Source of the DNA: Sthenelais limicola
Taxonomy: Eukaryota; Annelida; Polychaeta; Phyllodocida; Sigalionidae
Direction of reading: 5' to 3'
DNA length: 64,000 nucleotides
NCBI GenBank assembly: GCA_942159475.1
Contig: OW804094.1
Coordinates: 56,540,966 to 56,604,965, forward strand
Positions 44,995-55,372 of the stretch are shown here, piece by piece (the stretch's first letter is position 1; each line of letters opens with the position of its first letter). The notes beneath the pieces were generated by a model. It had not been told where the DNA came from and did not search any database. It saw only the letters and a program-made list of their open reading frames with translations. Both the position numbers and the translations under genes were made by a program.

Positions 44995-45180
44995 ATAAAT
45001 ATAATCGACCAATCGATGGAGATATTCCCGGTGATCCCTTTCCACGCCACGCCACAACCACGCCCCCTTGTGACGTCATAAAGGTAGTGCGACAAGATGG
45101 TTCTAATCCCATTGTGTCGTCGCACTCCCAACCCTTCCTATTCACTTATCCTCCTGTTACCGCACTGTGCGCAGGTGTGA
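44995..45180 (+). repeat. DIRS-like 5' terminal/promoter region
   Basis: It matches 15915-16085, including CGATGGAGATATTCCCGG, TGACGTCA (45071-45078) and GTGCGACAAGATGG. A shorter, more diverged match is at 49950-50040 ahead of another gag. TGACGTCA is a perfect CREB/ATF site and may drive the element. Confidence 0.7.
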
Positions 45181-45220
45181 ACAAAAATTTCAGTGAGGTG
45201 TTTGAGATTAATTTCTTCAA

Positions 45221-45405
45221 GATGGTAAAGGCTAGGACTTGCGACAAGTGCGGTCAAGTGCACGAGGCACCTTTTGGCATGAAGTATAAAAATGAGCCTG
45301 TTATTATTGTGGCTAAGCCTAAAGAAGATGCGGAGTTGGCGACTAGAATTCGAAGTTGCGTGCACCAAGTAGTTCGCTTTATAATCGCTCCACATATGTT
45401 TTAAA
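45221..45405 (+). pseudogene. DIRS-like gag N-terminus fragment
   Basis: The frame starts MVKARTCDKCGQVHEAPFG. The start of the gag at 50182 (MGKAKQCEPCGYVHEPPTGQ) has the same C-X2-C-X3-H-E-x-P-x-G pattern. The last Cys of the finger is missing here and homology ends within 30 residues. It is truncated 27 bases before the DEG/ENaC exon. Confidence 0.65.
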
Positions 45406-45435
45406 TTAACTATGAAAATTTGTAAATTTCAGACT

Positions 45436-45604
45436 ATGGATTCAACTGAAGATGTCACGGGCGTCAAGCGGCCACTTTACAGTTTCAATGTCAGTGAAGA
45501 ACATCGCGATAAAAGCGTTACAGAAATTAGAGTCAGGAATCTTATGGAGGGTTTTGCAGAGGGTACAACCATGCATGGTTTTCCTGAAGTCTACAACGGA
45601 TATG
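45436..45604 (+). CDS. DEG/ENaC channel, N-terminal coding exon
   Basis: The exon follows a TTTCAG acceptor (45427-45432), with ATG at 45436. It encodes about 56 residues of cytoplasmic N-terminus ending FAEGTTMHGFPEVYNGY. The Thr-x-His-Gly (HG) motif is the conserved gating motif of DEG/ENaC/ASIC channels. It ends one base into a Gly codon at a GTAGGG donor (45605). That phase fits the exon at 48807 exactly. An earlier non-coding or coding exon is possible. Confidence 0.75.
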
Positions 45605-46194
45605 GTAGGGTCAATTTGATAATGTTAAATGTTGCATAGCCGATCCATCAAACGATAAATGGGAGTAATATCTAGTGGCAATAAGTAAGAATTAAAAAGA
45701 TATGCCAGCGGATGTTAAGTGAAATTCTCGTAAGATTTCAGCCAGTGCAAAAACGGCTGGGAAACATTTAGGTATGATTTGCCTATACATCTTGGCGTCA
45801 TCACACTGAGAATCATATGTATGGACTAAATAAAATATACAGAGCCTTCTGCCTTTATGGGCCTACATTAGGCTGGCAGTTTGGTCAAATGTTTTCCACA
45901 CATATTGTTATATGGTCAGAACTTGAAGTCGTTAATAGTACAATTGTGAGTTTATTTCTCATATTCTTTTACATAATTTACTGTAGGCACCCTTCGATGT
46001 TAGCCATTTTATTTTAAGCTAAAAAGTGGCAATAACAAAAATATCTCCTATAGTTTTCCCAGAATTGAACAAAAAACGCTTAGTAAATGGTCGGATCCCT
46101 GTTATGAAGTACACATTTGTATATAAATTCATCATTTCGAATGCTTACGTTCTCATTTTATTTATTTCAGTTTTTAAAAACGTCAATTTTCACC

Positions 46195-46310
46195 TACCGT
46201 ATTTCACCGATAGAACACGTACCGGGCGTTTATTTTTTTCAGGCCACTCTTATCACCGGCGCTTTTTCGAGGCAGGCATTTATATGGGGCAGGCGTTTAT
46301 TGTTTTATGT
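46195..46310 (+). repeat. MITE-like terminal sequence
   Basis: TACCGTATTTCACCGATAGA followed by ACGTACCGGGCGTTTATTTTTTTC and AGGCAGGCATTTAT resembles a TIR I recall from many marine-invertebrate repeats. The opposite end was not found. Confidence 0.4.
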
Positions 46311-46585
46311 TAATGAATACAAGACACAACTTTTCGACTATAGTACTATTGGTCACCACCATCCATAATAGTATTACAAAGATAATACCGCCTTTTATAT
46401 TCTTATGAATCGTCCTCATAATCATATATGGCCGAAAGCTCAAAGTTAGATCTAAATCATAGAAATGACAAATCAACCAAAAGAATAGAAATGTAAGCTC
46501 AGTGTACCTTGGAATTCAAAAACACTGACTGCCCCCATTTCGTGAGAATTGACCATATTAGATATATTCAGACACTACATTTAAT

Positions 46586-46720
46586 ACTAGCAAAGTACCC
46601 ATCCCTTTTCACCTCTCCCTTTTCCTCACTCTCCCCCTCCCTCTTTGATCTCTTATTCATTCTCTCTCTCCCTCCCTCATCCTCTTCCTCTCCTCTCCTC
46701 TCCTCTCCTCTCTGGCATGG
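46586..46720 (-). mobile_element. Helitron/Helentron-like 3' end with CT-rich tract
   Basis: On the minus strand it ends GGGTACTTTG-CTAG, followed by T, like the CTRR-T ends of Helitrons, and is preceded by a long polypurine (minus strand) microsatellite. The same terminal phrase GGGTATTTTGCTAGT is at 55360-55373. The expected hairpin is degraded here. Confidence 0.4.
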
Positions 46721-46885
46721 CTATCCAGATTAAAAAGAGCTTCAAAATCATATCTTCACCCCAGATACCTTCACAAACCACATAGTCCTCCAGAAAGGGT
46801 CGACGGAACTGTACAGAGCAGAAAAACGGCTGATAACATAACAGATTCCATGAACATGCCTGACAAAAATATCAACATTTCCCTT

Positions 46886-47350
46886 ATAGTCAGGCAGCTT
46901 AATGCCAGATTTGAGATGGATGTGGACGTTCCGGACAAAAGCACCAAATTTGGTACACATGCTGTCCATTGCCTTAGCTTTCAATTTAGAGTGGGAGCCC
47001 TTTCCAAAAAATACATTAAGGCCGCCATTTTGGATTTTTAAGGTCGCCATCATGTAAAATCCTATATCTACCAATATCTCAGCTTCCAAACAACTGAGGA
47101 TCATGATCTTGGTCTCTAAACATATATTTCCAGGGTCAATGAATATAACTATACCATTTAGAAAAAGATCAAGTTATATTATGGCCGCCATCTTGGATTT
47201 TTAAGATCGCCATCATGTAAAAACCTGTATATACCAATATCTCAGCTTCTAAGTAACTTAGGATCATGATCTTGGTCTCTAAACATATGTTTTCATGGTC
47301 AAGGAATGCAACTATACCATTTAGAAAAGGATCAGAGTACAGCTACTAAC
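46886..47350 (+). repeat. Transposon end (TAGTCAGG type) and 163-bp tandem repeat
   Basis: TAGTCAGGCAGCTTAATG and, 50 bases on, ACCAAATTTGGTACACATG repeat the layout of the left TIR at 6187. It is followed by two copies of a 163-bp unit starting at 47020 and 47183 (GGCCGCCATYTTGGATTTTT, ATATCTCAGCTTC, ATGATCTTGGTCTCTAAACA). No right TIR or gene is present, so it is a one-ended fragment of the same transposon superfamily. Confidence 0.65.
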
Positions 47351-48178
47351 ACAATTATTATATAATATGGATATATATAGTGATTTCGCTTGTAGTAAAC
47401 TGGCGCTACCAGTCCTGAAGTATTTACTAACGATCACCTAACCCACACTGTCCTGAAAAAGCGTAGAACTATGGTGCCGCACTTTCAAAATAAGTGTAAT
47501 TGGCCTTTGCTTTGGGCCAACCTTACATTGGGTACATATATGGCGCAGCACCGTAGGTGGGAAAGCTTGCTGATAGGTTAGATAGTCAGTTTTTAGATAT
47601 AATTATGGTGCAGGCCCGTAGATAGCGGGAGCCTTCTGTTCTACACCAGGTGGTGCTACATGCTCCACCTCCAAGCTATGAAGTTCACCCGGACAACCAC
47701 TTGGGGTATACATTGGAAGCCTTGATGATATTTGGAGTTTATACAGCTTGAGTATTAATTATTAATTAATGCGTAATATTACACCTCCATGAGTTTTACC
47801 AAGTTACTTGTTGTACATTTCATTATTTATGTTCAACTTTGTGTTCATATCAATATCATATTTATTTGCTTATTCCTGATTGAGTTGCAAACACAATGTC
47901 ACCTTAGGTTTTAGATTATTCATATATCATGCCTACTGTCCCAGGTAAGATACCCCACAACAAGGTAAACAAGGCCGGCCAGGGAATGTCTAGGGCCTAC
48001 ATGGATTGATACCAATACACATAATGTGGAGGATCAATTGTGGTTTTAATGATTTATTGCGACGTTGCATACACTATCTCATGTATATCTATACATTTCT
48101 ATACATTCTATCAAATTTTGCATTGCAATACATTCATTTTATTACGTCCTACTTTACAAACTGTAGCGTGACCTGAGT

Positions 48179-48238
48179 TACGGTTCCGCGAATTAGACCT
48201 CCCCTGGCTACGGTTCCGCGAATTACACCTCCCCTGGC
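48179..48238 (+). repeat. 30-bp tandem duplication
   Basis: TACGGTTCCGCGAATTA plus ACCTCCCCTGGC, with one base different between the copies (G/C), repeated twice. Confidence 0.85.
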
Positions 48239-48806
48239 TACAGTGGCAGGCTTTACAGGACAAGTGTAGATTTACGGCGGGGTGAATTACACATTTGAAA
48301 CATGTGCTGCCCGTCCTGCACTGTAGTTTTACTTGCGCAACGAGTACAGTGCAGGTTCTCTTCTGATCGTTCTGGATCTTGACTCAAAGACGGATCTCTC
48401 TATCAGAGTTTTATTGCCGCCCATGACCTGACTGCAAGTCAGACCAATATAGCATTAATACCCTCGGTTTTGGATGGTGTAAGTGGTCTGTTGCCTGTTG
48501 CTAACGCCCCTCAAATTGTCCACCGGTATCTAGATTCACCAACCTCTAGACCTTTTATTTACCAGTTCTTTCATTCTTTCTTTCGATATAGTTAACACAT
48601 AATCTGCTGCAATTGACTTCATCATAAGAATCATGTAAAGGGCCAATAAAAGTAAAACACTACTGACATCTATCATCAAATCATCATTTAATCACTTACA
48701 CCCAGTCAGTGTTGGCTCTATTCTTCTGCTTCTAACTGTCCTCGATAGACCTGTCTACTGGCTTCCTTGCAACTGAAATTAATATTTTCGTTTTATTTCG
48801 TTTCAG

Positions 48807-49037
48807 GTTACATTAAAAAAGTGGTATGGACTCTGATCACCCTTACAATGACGGGCCTGTGTATATATAACGTTATTCTGGTCACTCAGATTTACTTGAG
48901 TTATGATGTCTCCGTCAATTTACAAATTACATCGGTCAGGTTAATTGGTTTCCCAGCCATAACAGTTTGTAATATCAACCCCTTGAAGAAATCTTCAACT
49001 CCAGCGAAAATTCTTGCTGTGCTCAACAGTAATACAA
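48807..49037 (+). CDS. DEG/ENaC channel, exon with first transmembrane helix
   Basis: A 231-bp exon lies between a TTTCAG acceptor and a GTAAGT donor (49038). It encodes the first membrane helix (VVWTLITLTMTGLCIYNVIL), the pre-extracellular QIYLSYDVSVNLQI segment and the family signature FPAITVCNINPLKKS. In these Na+ channels TM1 is followed by FPAVTxCNxNP at the start of the large extracellular domain. The phase matches the exon at 45436-45604. The downstream exons with the Cys-rich domain, TM2 and pore are not recognised in the window; the next intron may be very long. The ligand and the subfamily cannot be told. Confidence 0.88.
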
Positions 49038-49244
49038 GTAAGTACGGTATATCAGGGAGGTACATACACCCTATGAATATAAATCATGGTGCACTAAATG
49101 GTGCATGGCTAAATATTACACATTATTACATTGGTTAATTATTAACAAACAGGAATGCCCTATGAAAGTATTTCACCAGTTATAGTCTGGGCAATATAGA
49201 TAGTCTGGTAGTCCAGTATATATAGCGCCTCAGTATATCTATTC

Positions 49245-49475
49245 CTGGATTATGGATATCAAGGATTGAATCCTTCGTATCCACGGTTCTTTATTATTCT
49301 TATCAAGAAATCATTAAATTTTATGGATATGTTAGAGAAAGAACATATCCAAAATTCAGTTCTGGATATCCAAAATTCAATTCTGGATATCAAGATCTGA
49401 ATTTTGTAGATATCTAGAGTTGAATTTTGAATATCCAGAATATAATTCTAGATATCAAAATATATTTTGAAATCT
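49245..49475. repeat. Degenerate GGATATCCAAAATTCA array
   Basis: GGATATC, CAAAATTCAATTCTGG and their inverses alternate over about 200 bases, giving many small hairpins. It lies in the intron after the TM1 exon. Confidence 0.6.
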
Positions 49476-50181
49476 ATGTGTAACCAACGAGTAAAATACT
49501 TACTCTCGTTGGTGTAACTGGGAGCTATTTAGGGATGGTATATTTCTCATAGAGATCTCAATAGCCCTGAGGTCATAGAGCGTGGTCTGACTTTGAATAC
49601 AACAGCATTGGTTCTAGCTCTGCTATTTTCAAGAAGTTCGTCAGATTGTATGATTTATATTGTCCCGATTTGGGGAGGCGTAACCAAAAAGAAGGAGGTC
49701 ACTGAAGCTGGTAACTTCTAATGCCCTGTTGGCTATGCTTGCTGGCCTGTGATCTTGTAGATGTCTCTTGTAGGCAGCGATTGCAAGAAGTCAAAAGGTA
49801 TACAGAAATGGGTGGTTATTACCTGAAGAAAAAGGACAGAATCAGCCACGCCTGAGACTAAATCTCATAACCAATGAAGTTATACCAAAAAGTGTCCCAA
49901 ACAAAGAGTGATTAGTCGGAGCCCCAGACTAGATATGTGTAGGTGATGCATCACCGGGTATATTGGAAACAATGCCTGGCAACGCCCCTTTGGCCACGCC
50001 CCCTTCGTCGCACACCCAGCAAAGGTGCGACGTCATAATGTCAGCCCTTCCATGCCCACAACAATATGATTCCATTCCCCCACTTGCTCTCCAGATCGCA
50101 GATCTCTCCTTGACCGCACATACCTTGAAAATCTTTATTTTTCTTGGTGAATTTGAGTCGTTCATTTAAAATTATTTCAAA

Positions 50182-51286
50182 ATGGGAAAAGCTAAACAGT
50201 GTGAACCTTGTGGGTATGTCCACGAACCTCCAACTGGACAGTTATGCAATAGGAGGTTAATTGCTGAAGTGAAAGCTGTTGAAGGAGAGAAGAATACTGC
50301 ACTCACCGAGAGGGTCACAGGCCTTGAAGGTATGGTCATAAAGATTTTGTCGGCCGTGGAGGGCCTCAAGAAGGAGTCCAATGAGAAGAATGTGACTCCT
50401 GATCCTTCTGAGGCATCGTCATCGGATTCTGAAGTGAAAGTTCGTAGTTCCAGACCCTCTCATCATGATACTGTGCATGAGGAAAGATCTCCGAGCTGGG
50501 AGAGTTCAGCCGTCGTCGTAGGAGCTCGTTGAGGAAGCGCTCAGGCCTGTTTGATCGCGCTCAACACATAGACAAGGGTGAGAGCATTGAAACTTTTGAA
50601 AATCTCCTGTTGCTATCTCTTCATATGTTGGAAAAAATGTTGATCGACTGCAGGCCCTATGAAGAGTTATCGGGGGTGTTGTCCCATGTGATTACTATGT
50701 CAGAAAAAAATGCGTCTCAGATGTATACCTTGAAGCTTCTATGATGTATGACCAAGCCGTACGAACCCGCGCTAATAAGAAGGGGCTCTCGGCATACAAC
50801 AATGTCAAACAAGAAGAGGTGTTTCGGTATTACTCCTATGAGAACTCTAGGAAAGCTGTGGCAACCAAGACAGGATCATCTAAGAGTGCCAAGACTTTTA
50901 CCTGTAATGGGAACAAGATTTGCTTCAAGTTTAACTCGGGGGGTTGTTCCAAAGTCCCACGTGAATATCCCCACCGCTGTTCTCCATGTTCGTCGTCAGA
51001 GCACAGTGCTAAGGCTTGTAACGTCGCAAAATAGGATGAGATGGAGAATCAGAGGAGTGGTGACATCTGTGTTTTGCCAGGCGAACTGGTTACTACGGTG
51101 CGTGACTCTTCTATTAAGAAGGTGATATGTGATGGCAACATGGAGGCCAATGACGATGTGTTGATCGAGTCGACAGTTTCGACAAATGAATTTCCTCCTG
51201 ATTCTCCCCTCTTAGATGATGTTATTACGACATGTGACAGTAACTGTAAGTATGTGAATGTCTGCAATGCTGTTAAAGAATTTTAG
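50182..51286 (+). pseudogene. DIRS-like gag with frameshifts
   Basis: The N-terminal finger is C-X2-C-X3-H-X7-C in QCEPCGYVHEPPTGQLCN, then a coiled, Ser-rich linker. Frames change near 50505 and 50730. The C-terminal half has ICFKFNSGGC...PHRCSPCSSSEHSAKAC, a Cys/His cluster typical of gag proteins of tyrosine-recombinase retrotransposons. The frame from 51041 continues as an acidic spacer toward pol and ends at 51286, but a neighbouring frame stays open to the LINE junction. Confidence 0.7.
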
Positions 51287-51399
51287 GTAACAATATTGTA
51301 TTGTCTGATATGGCCATTTTTTCTACTCCGGTGTCTGTGAAAGGTCGATCCGTTGATGTATTTAGTAGTTGTTTTCTTGGTAAATGTGAGTGCATACAT

Positions 51400-53119
51400 T
51401 TTTTATTTTTATTAGGAGTGTTTATCAGTCAATATACATAAATAACAATGTGGTACAGACATAAAGACGAATGAGAACTATCACTCTGTGAAACTTTGTC
51501 AATAAAATTTGTTAAAAAAAAAAAAAGACAATCAAAAAGATAACGCTGATAGTATACTGAACCAGTAGGAAGTAGCCTCAGTCTTAGTCTAGCTAAGTCT
51601 GGTAAGTTGGCCATTACCTAATAGACCTTGACTTTTATCATGTAGCTGTATAGAGAAAGAAAGAAAGAAACTATCTAAGGACTAGAGAATGCTAAGGTGA
51701 TGGATGAAGTGATGAGGAATAGGAGCACATTAAATAAAATTAAATATATAAGGGTAACAAGCTTTCGGCCTTGGTCAGGGCCTTAAAACGATCGTATGAT
51801 TCAATGTTCCTGGTTTCAGGGTCTAGATTGTTCCATAGCTTTGCTGTTTTTCTTTGTATACAATGTAAATCAGTTCACAGTATTAGGTCTTTGTGAAATT
51901 AAAATTGGTCCATCCCACTGTCTTGTCATTCTTCTTTCATTATCTAAAAATCTGTTCTTTTTGCTTCTTCTGAAGGCAAAGTTCAAAATATGTGCTTTTC
52001 TTCTGTCTTCAAGTTTGGGCACGTTGGCCAGTCTATGAATCAGCAGGGTATCAGTTAGAATAGGTAATTTTAAGGCAACTTTTATACACTTGTTATGAAG
52101 GATTTGGAGAGAATTCAATTCATGCATGTTACAACCACTATAAGTAATGTCACCATAGTCAAACAAAGGTAGAATGTGACTTTTAAAAATTCTCAGTAAA
52201 ACAAACTGGGGTACCAGCCTTGAAATTCTTCTTAACAGATAAAGTTTATGACTTACTGACTTATGAGTTTGCCTAACTTGGGCAGAGAATTTTAATTGTG
52301 AATCAAGGGTTATTCCCAGGTATTTGTACTCTTCAACATTGTCTAGCTGTACGTTATTAATAGAAATATTAGGTTTGACATTTGCAACTCTTGACCTTGG
52401 TCCTCTTAGATGCATACATTTAGTCTTAGTTACATTTAGAGTTAACTTGTTGCTCTGGCACCAATTCCAGAAATTTACAGTATCCTCTTGGACTTTGGTA
52501 TTAAGTACAGTTAAGTTTTTATCATGACAATATATAACAGTATCATCAGCAAACAACTTAATTTTACAATGTTTGAGGCTATGCTCAGCATCATTAATAT
52601 ATATTAGAAACAATAATGGGCCAAGTATAGAGCCTTGAGGAACACCATAATTAATTTTTCTGATTGTTGAGGTAACATTATTACAAATAGTAACTTGGGT
52701 CCTTTTTGATAAATAATCTTTTAATAATGACAAAAGATTTCCTTTGACCCCATATTTGCTCAATTTAGAAAGTAGAATATTGTGGTTGACAGTGTCAAAC
52801 GCTTTCTTTAGATAAAAAAATACAGCAAACGATGTATCACCATTATTCCTCTCATTAAGTATATCATCAGTTAGATCAGCTATGGTATCTATGGTAGATT
52901 TCCCTTTTCTATAACCATTTTGTTTATCAGAAATGACATGGTTATTTTCAAAAAATCAGTCTGCTATCAGTCTGCTATGTATTATTTTTTCCATGAGTTT
53001 TGCTTGTAAAGGTAATTGAGTAATGGGTCTATAGTTTGACATAATGGATTGATCACCACCTTTTGGAAGAGGAGTAACACTTCCATTTTTCCAAGATTGA
53101 GGTATACAGTTTGAGGAGA
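51400..53119 (-). mobile_element. 5'-truncated LINE insertion with ATACAT target duplication
   Basis: ATACAT flanks both sides (51394-51399 and 53120-53125). On the minus strand the LINE starts within RT (SWKNGSVTPLPKGG near 53100) and ends in an AT-rich tail AATAAAAATAAAAAATG at 51400. Removing it with one ATACAT restores a continuous host frame across TGC ATA CAT GAA. Truncation at the 5' end and a short A/T-rich tail are usual for target-primed insertion. Confidence 0.8.
51870..52763 (-). CDS. LINE reverse transcriptase, open C-terminal frame
   Basis: 297 codons are open, from SKYGVKGNLLSLLKDYLSKR through INYGVPQGSILGPLLFLIYI, the catalytic KLFADDTVIY, the NKLTLNVTKTKCM thumb start, KYLGITLDS, and a C-terminal region with LRIFKSHILPLFDYGDITY and LQILHNKCIKVALKLP. 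Upstream, to 53110, the frame continues with the N-terminal RT motifs (KQNGYRKGKST, KKAFDTVNHNIL) but is broken by stops, for example near 52945. The motifs fit the CR1/Jockey/L2-type RTs. The intact FADD and long open frame suggest a fairly young copy. Confidence 0.85.
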   Translation of the reverse strand: MSKYGVKGNLLSLLKDYLSKRTQVTICNNVTSTIRKINYGVPQGSILGPLLFLIYINDAEHSLKHCKIKLFADDTVIYCHDKNLTVLNTKVQEDTVNFWNWCQSNKLTLNVTKTKCMHLRGPRSRVANVKPNISINNVQLDNVEEYKYLGITLDSQLKFSAQVRQTHKSVSHKLYLLRRISRLVPQFVLLRIFKSHILPLFDYGDITYSGCNMHELNSLQILHNKCIKVALKLPILTDTLLIHRLANVPKLEDRRKAHILNFAFRRSKKNRFLDNERRMTRQWDGPILISQRPNTVN

Positions 53120-53125
53120 ATACAT

Positions 53126-53690
53126 GAACTTGGTAACTTATCTGTTCAATTTAAACCTTGTCGATTTGCGGCTATAGTATTCCACCAGGGTTGTTCTGTA
53201 TTTGAATGTTATGTAGATGTGTTTAATGGTGTCATTGATGGTGTTGATGTAGTAGACATGCCAGTACAGGCGTACAACTGCATTAATTATTCTTCTATTT
53301 TAGAAGATGTGGCTAGGAAAAAAATGGATAAAATTGTAAAAAATGAACTTCTTGAAGGTTGTGTTGCCATTGTTGATACCAAGCCTAAGTGTATTCACTC
53401 TCTCGGAGCGATTTTCAAGCCTGACGGCAGAATTAGGCCACTCACTGACTGCTCTCGCCCGGACCGTGGTTCTGTTAACTTCCATTGCGACTCATTGGTT
53501 TGTAACTTTTCTTACAATAACATTGATATGGCGACTGACATGGTTAGTTTAGGCTTGTATATGAGCGTCGTCGATATTAAATCTGCTTATAGGGCCGTAG
53601 CCATAAATCCTGATCATAGGACTCTGTGTGGATTCAGGTGGATCATCAATAGTGAGGAACGATATTTAACAGGTAACAGACTAATGTTTC
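53126..53690 (+). pseudogene. DIRS-like RT, N-terminal part
   Basis: The frame continues that of the host upstream of the LINE. A spacer is followed by EDVARKKMDKIVKNELLEG, GAIFKPDGRIRPLTDCSRPD and MSVVDIKSAYRAVAINPDH, the fingers and A motif of DIRS/Ngaro-type RT (VxKxDGKxRxIxDxSR; xKxDLKSAYxxxxI), with the first catalytic Asp kept. After RTLCGFRW the similarity ends near 53680, well before the (F/L)ADD box. It is therefore truncated, although the frame remains open to 53914. Confidence 0.7.
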
Positions 53691-54089
53691 AGCCTAAGAA
53701 TTGGTCCGTGCATTTTTTATCGTATTTCTACTATGATTGCAGAATGTATGATGAATTTGTTCAATGTATGTGTGGTAAATTCTACCCAATCCTTTCATCA
53801 AATCTTTTAATTAGATTAGATATTATAGATGAGTATTTAGTTCATATCACTGCACAAAAAAGAAGCCATTATACTGGCGTTCACATGGGACCAGAACATT
53901 TTTGGAATGGCTAACTATAGCACCCCCTCAACTAAATCAAACTGAGGCAAGAATTAAATTGACAACTGATATGTTTCAGCACAATTTTTGGTCAAAGTCT
54001 GTTCAATATGATTAGATGTTATAAATAAATGTTCATTTTAGATGACTCAATAAAACGTTAAAAACAATGTTAATAAGAAAATCGACTCA

Positions 54090-54559
54090 TCTTTAACGTT
54101 TTTTGATTACCAGAAAGCGTTTGACTCTGTAAATCATTCGTTGTTACTTAACAAGATTAGAAAGTATCCTTCCCAAACTGGTTTTGTAAAAGGATTTATA
54201 ATTATCTAGCACATAGACAACAAAAAGTGAAAACATCTAAGTACCTACCCATTAACTATGGCGTACCACAGGGCTCCGTAATGGGACCTACATTGTTTAA
54301 TATCTTTGTAAACGATATCTGTAATACTAATATCCACGGAGACATGCTTCTCTTTGCAGATGATATTGTACTAATTAACTCAAATGTTGATACAAAGGAG
54401 CTTCTGGCACAGTGCCAAGAGGACAGTACAAGTATTGCAAACTGGAGTCTGGTGAACAAATTGTCTATAAGTTTACCTAAAACCAAATCCATGTATATAC
54501 CATACCTACAGAAAGATACAACAAACCATCCAAATGTGAAGTTCTCCAACATGATTTAG
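54090..54559 (+). pseudogene. LINE RT fragment
   Basis: DYQKAFDSVNHSLLLNKI (about 54108-54160), a break, then INYGVPQGSVMGPTLFNIFV, MLLFADDIVLINS and NKLSISLPKTKSMYI (to 54559). The catalytic boxes are intact but a frame change near 54180 and the loss of both ends make it a pseudogene. It is distinct from the LINE at 51.4-53.1 kb. Confidence 0.8.
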
Positions 54560-55069
54560 GGTAGTATACAGGTTCACAGGCCATAATTAGGTCAATATCA
54601 AAATGGTTAATGATAGCACCCCCAACCCCAGGCAGTAATGAAAAAATATCTTCAATTCAAGCTCCTTTTATACTAAAACTTCTTCTAGCATATTGCATGT
54701 TACACATGGATGTTGATTTTTAATTAAAAAAAAACTTTGAGTCAGAATATCCATATAATATTAAGGTAGAGCGATTTCTACGAAAAGAGGTAGAAATCTA
54801 TATAAGGGAAAGGGGTTTCTTTGTCCGGAATGTTCTCGGAATTTGTTGTATTACAAACCACTTTACTCCTCTGTAGAGGTGTGTCCCCCCTCTCTGGATG
54901 TTGTCGTATGTGGTTTGTGAAGGTATCTGGGGTGGAAATGTGATTTTGAAGCCTTTTTTAAATTGCGATCTATACACTCTATTCATAGCCTGGGAAAGCC
55001 CCTGTGAGATACTACGTCATTCCCCACAACCTACATTCAGGGGGGACCTAAATACATGAAAATCTGGCC
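54560..55069. other. Spacer, no gene recognised
   Basis: The phrase GATAGCACCCCCAACCCC recurs in similar form near 53920, 55420 and 55605 (ATAGCAMCCCC). Nothing else is recognised. Confidence 0.35.
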
Positions 55070-55372
55070 CACATGCAGAGGAGTGGGAGAGTGAAGATGA
55101 GGTTGTAGGAATAGGAGAGGGGGAGGGGGAGGGAAGGAAGAGGGTGGGGGAAAAAGAGAAGGGAGAGGATGTAGGGGAAGGGAGAGAGGGGAGGGAGAGA
55201 AAGCGGGGAGGGGGTGCACGAGGAAGAGGGGAGGGATAGAGGGTTGGGAAATTAGAGATGGGGTTGGGAGAGAAAAACAGGTATGAGAGCCAGTGAAGAG
55301 GGGAGGGAAAAGAGGGAGAGGGGGAAGTGTGGGGAGAGAGGGGGACCGTCCGGAGGACGGGTATTTTGCTAG
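55070..55372 (+). mobile_element. Helitron-like 3' end with polypurine tract
   Basis: The end is CCGTCC-GGA-GGACGG (perfect 6-bp hairpin, 55346-55360), then GTATTTTG, then CTAG followed by T at 55373. A GC-rich hairpin about 10 bases before CTRR and insertion before T are the marks of Helitron termini. The 260 bases before it are GGGA-rich satellite, which some Helentron-derived elements carry. The 5' end (TC after A) was not identified. Confidence 0.55.

Larger units (their letters stand above)
45605..48806 (+). other. Intron 1 of the DEG/ENaC gene
   Basis: This 3.2-kb intron is bounded by a GTAGGG donor and a TTTCGTTTCAG acceptor. It contains a MITE-like end (46195), a Helitron-like end with CT repeat (46586-46720), a TAGTCAGG transposon end with a 163-bp tandem repeat (46886-47350) and a 30-bp duplication (48179). 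From 47360 to 48170 nothing was recognised. Confidence 0.65.
49930..53690 (+). mobile_element. Decayed DIRS-like retrotransposon with a LINE inside
   Basis: A promoter/terminal region like those at 15.9 and 45.0 kb (50028-50035 is CGACGTCA), a gag region (50182-51286), an RT start (53126-53690) and a LINE inserted between them. Homology is lost soon after the RT A motif, so RNase H, recombinase and right terminal repeat are absent here. The ends are not precisely defined. Confidence 0.65.
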
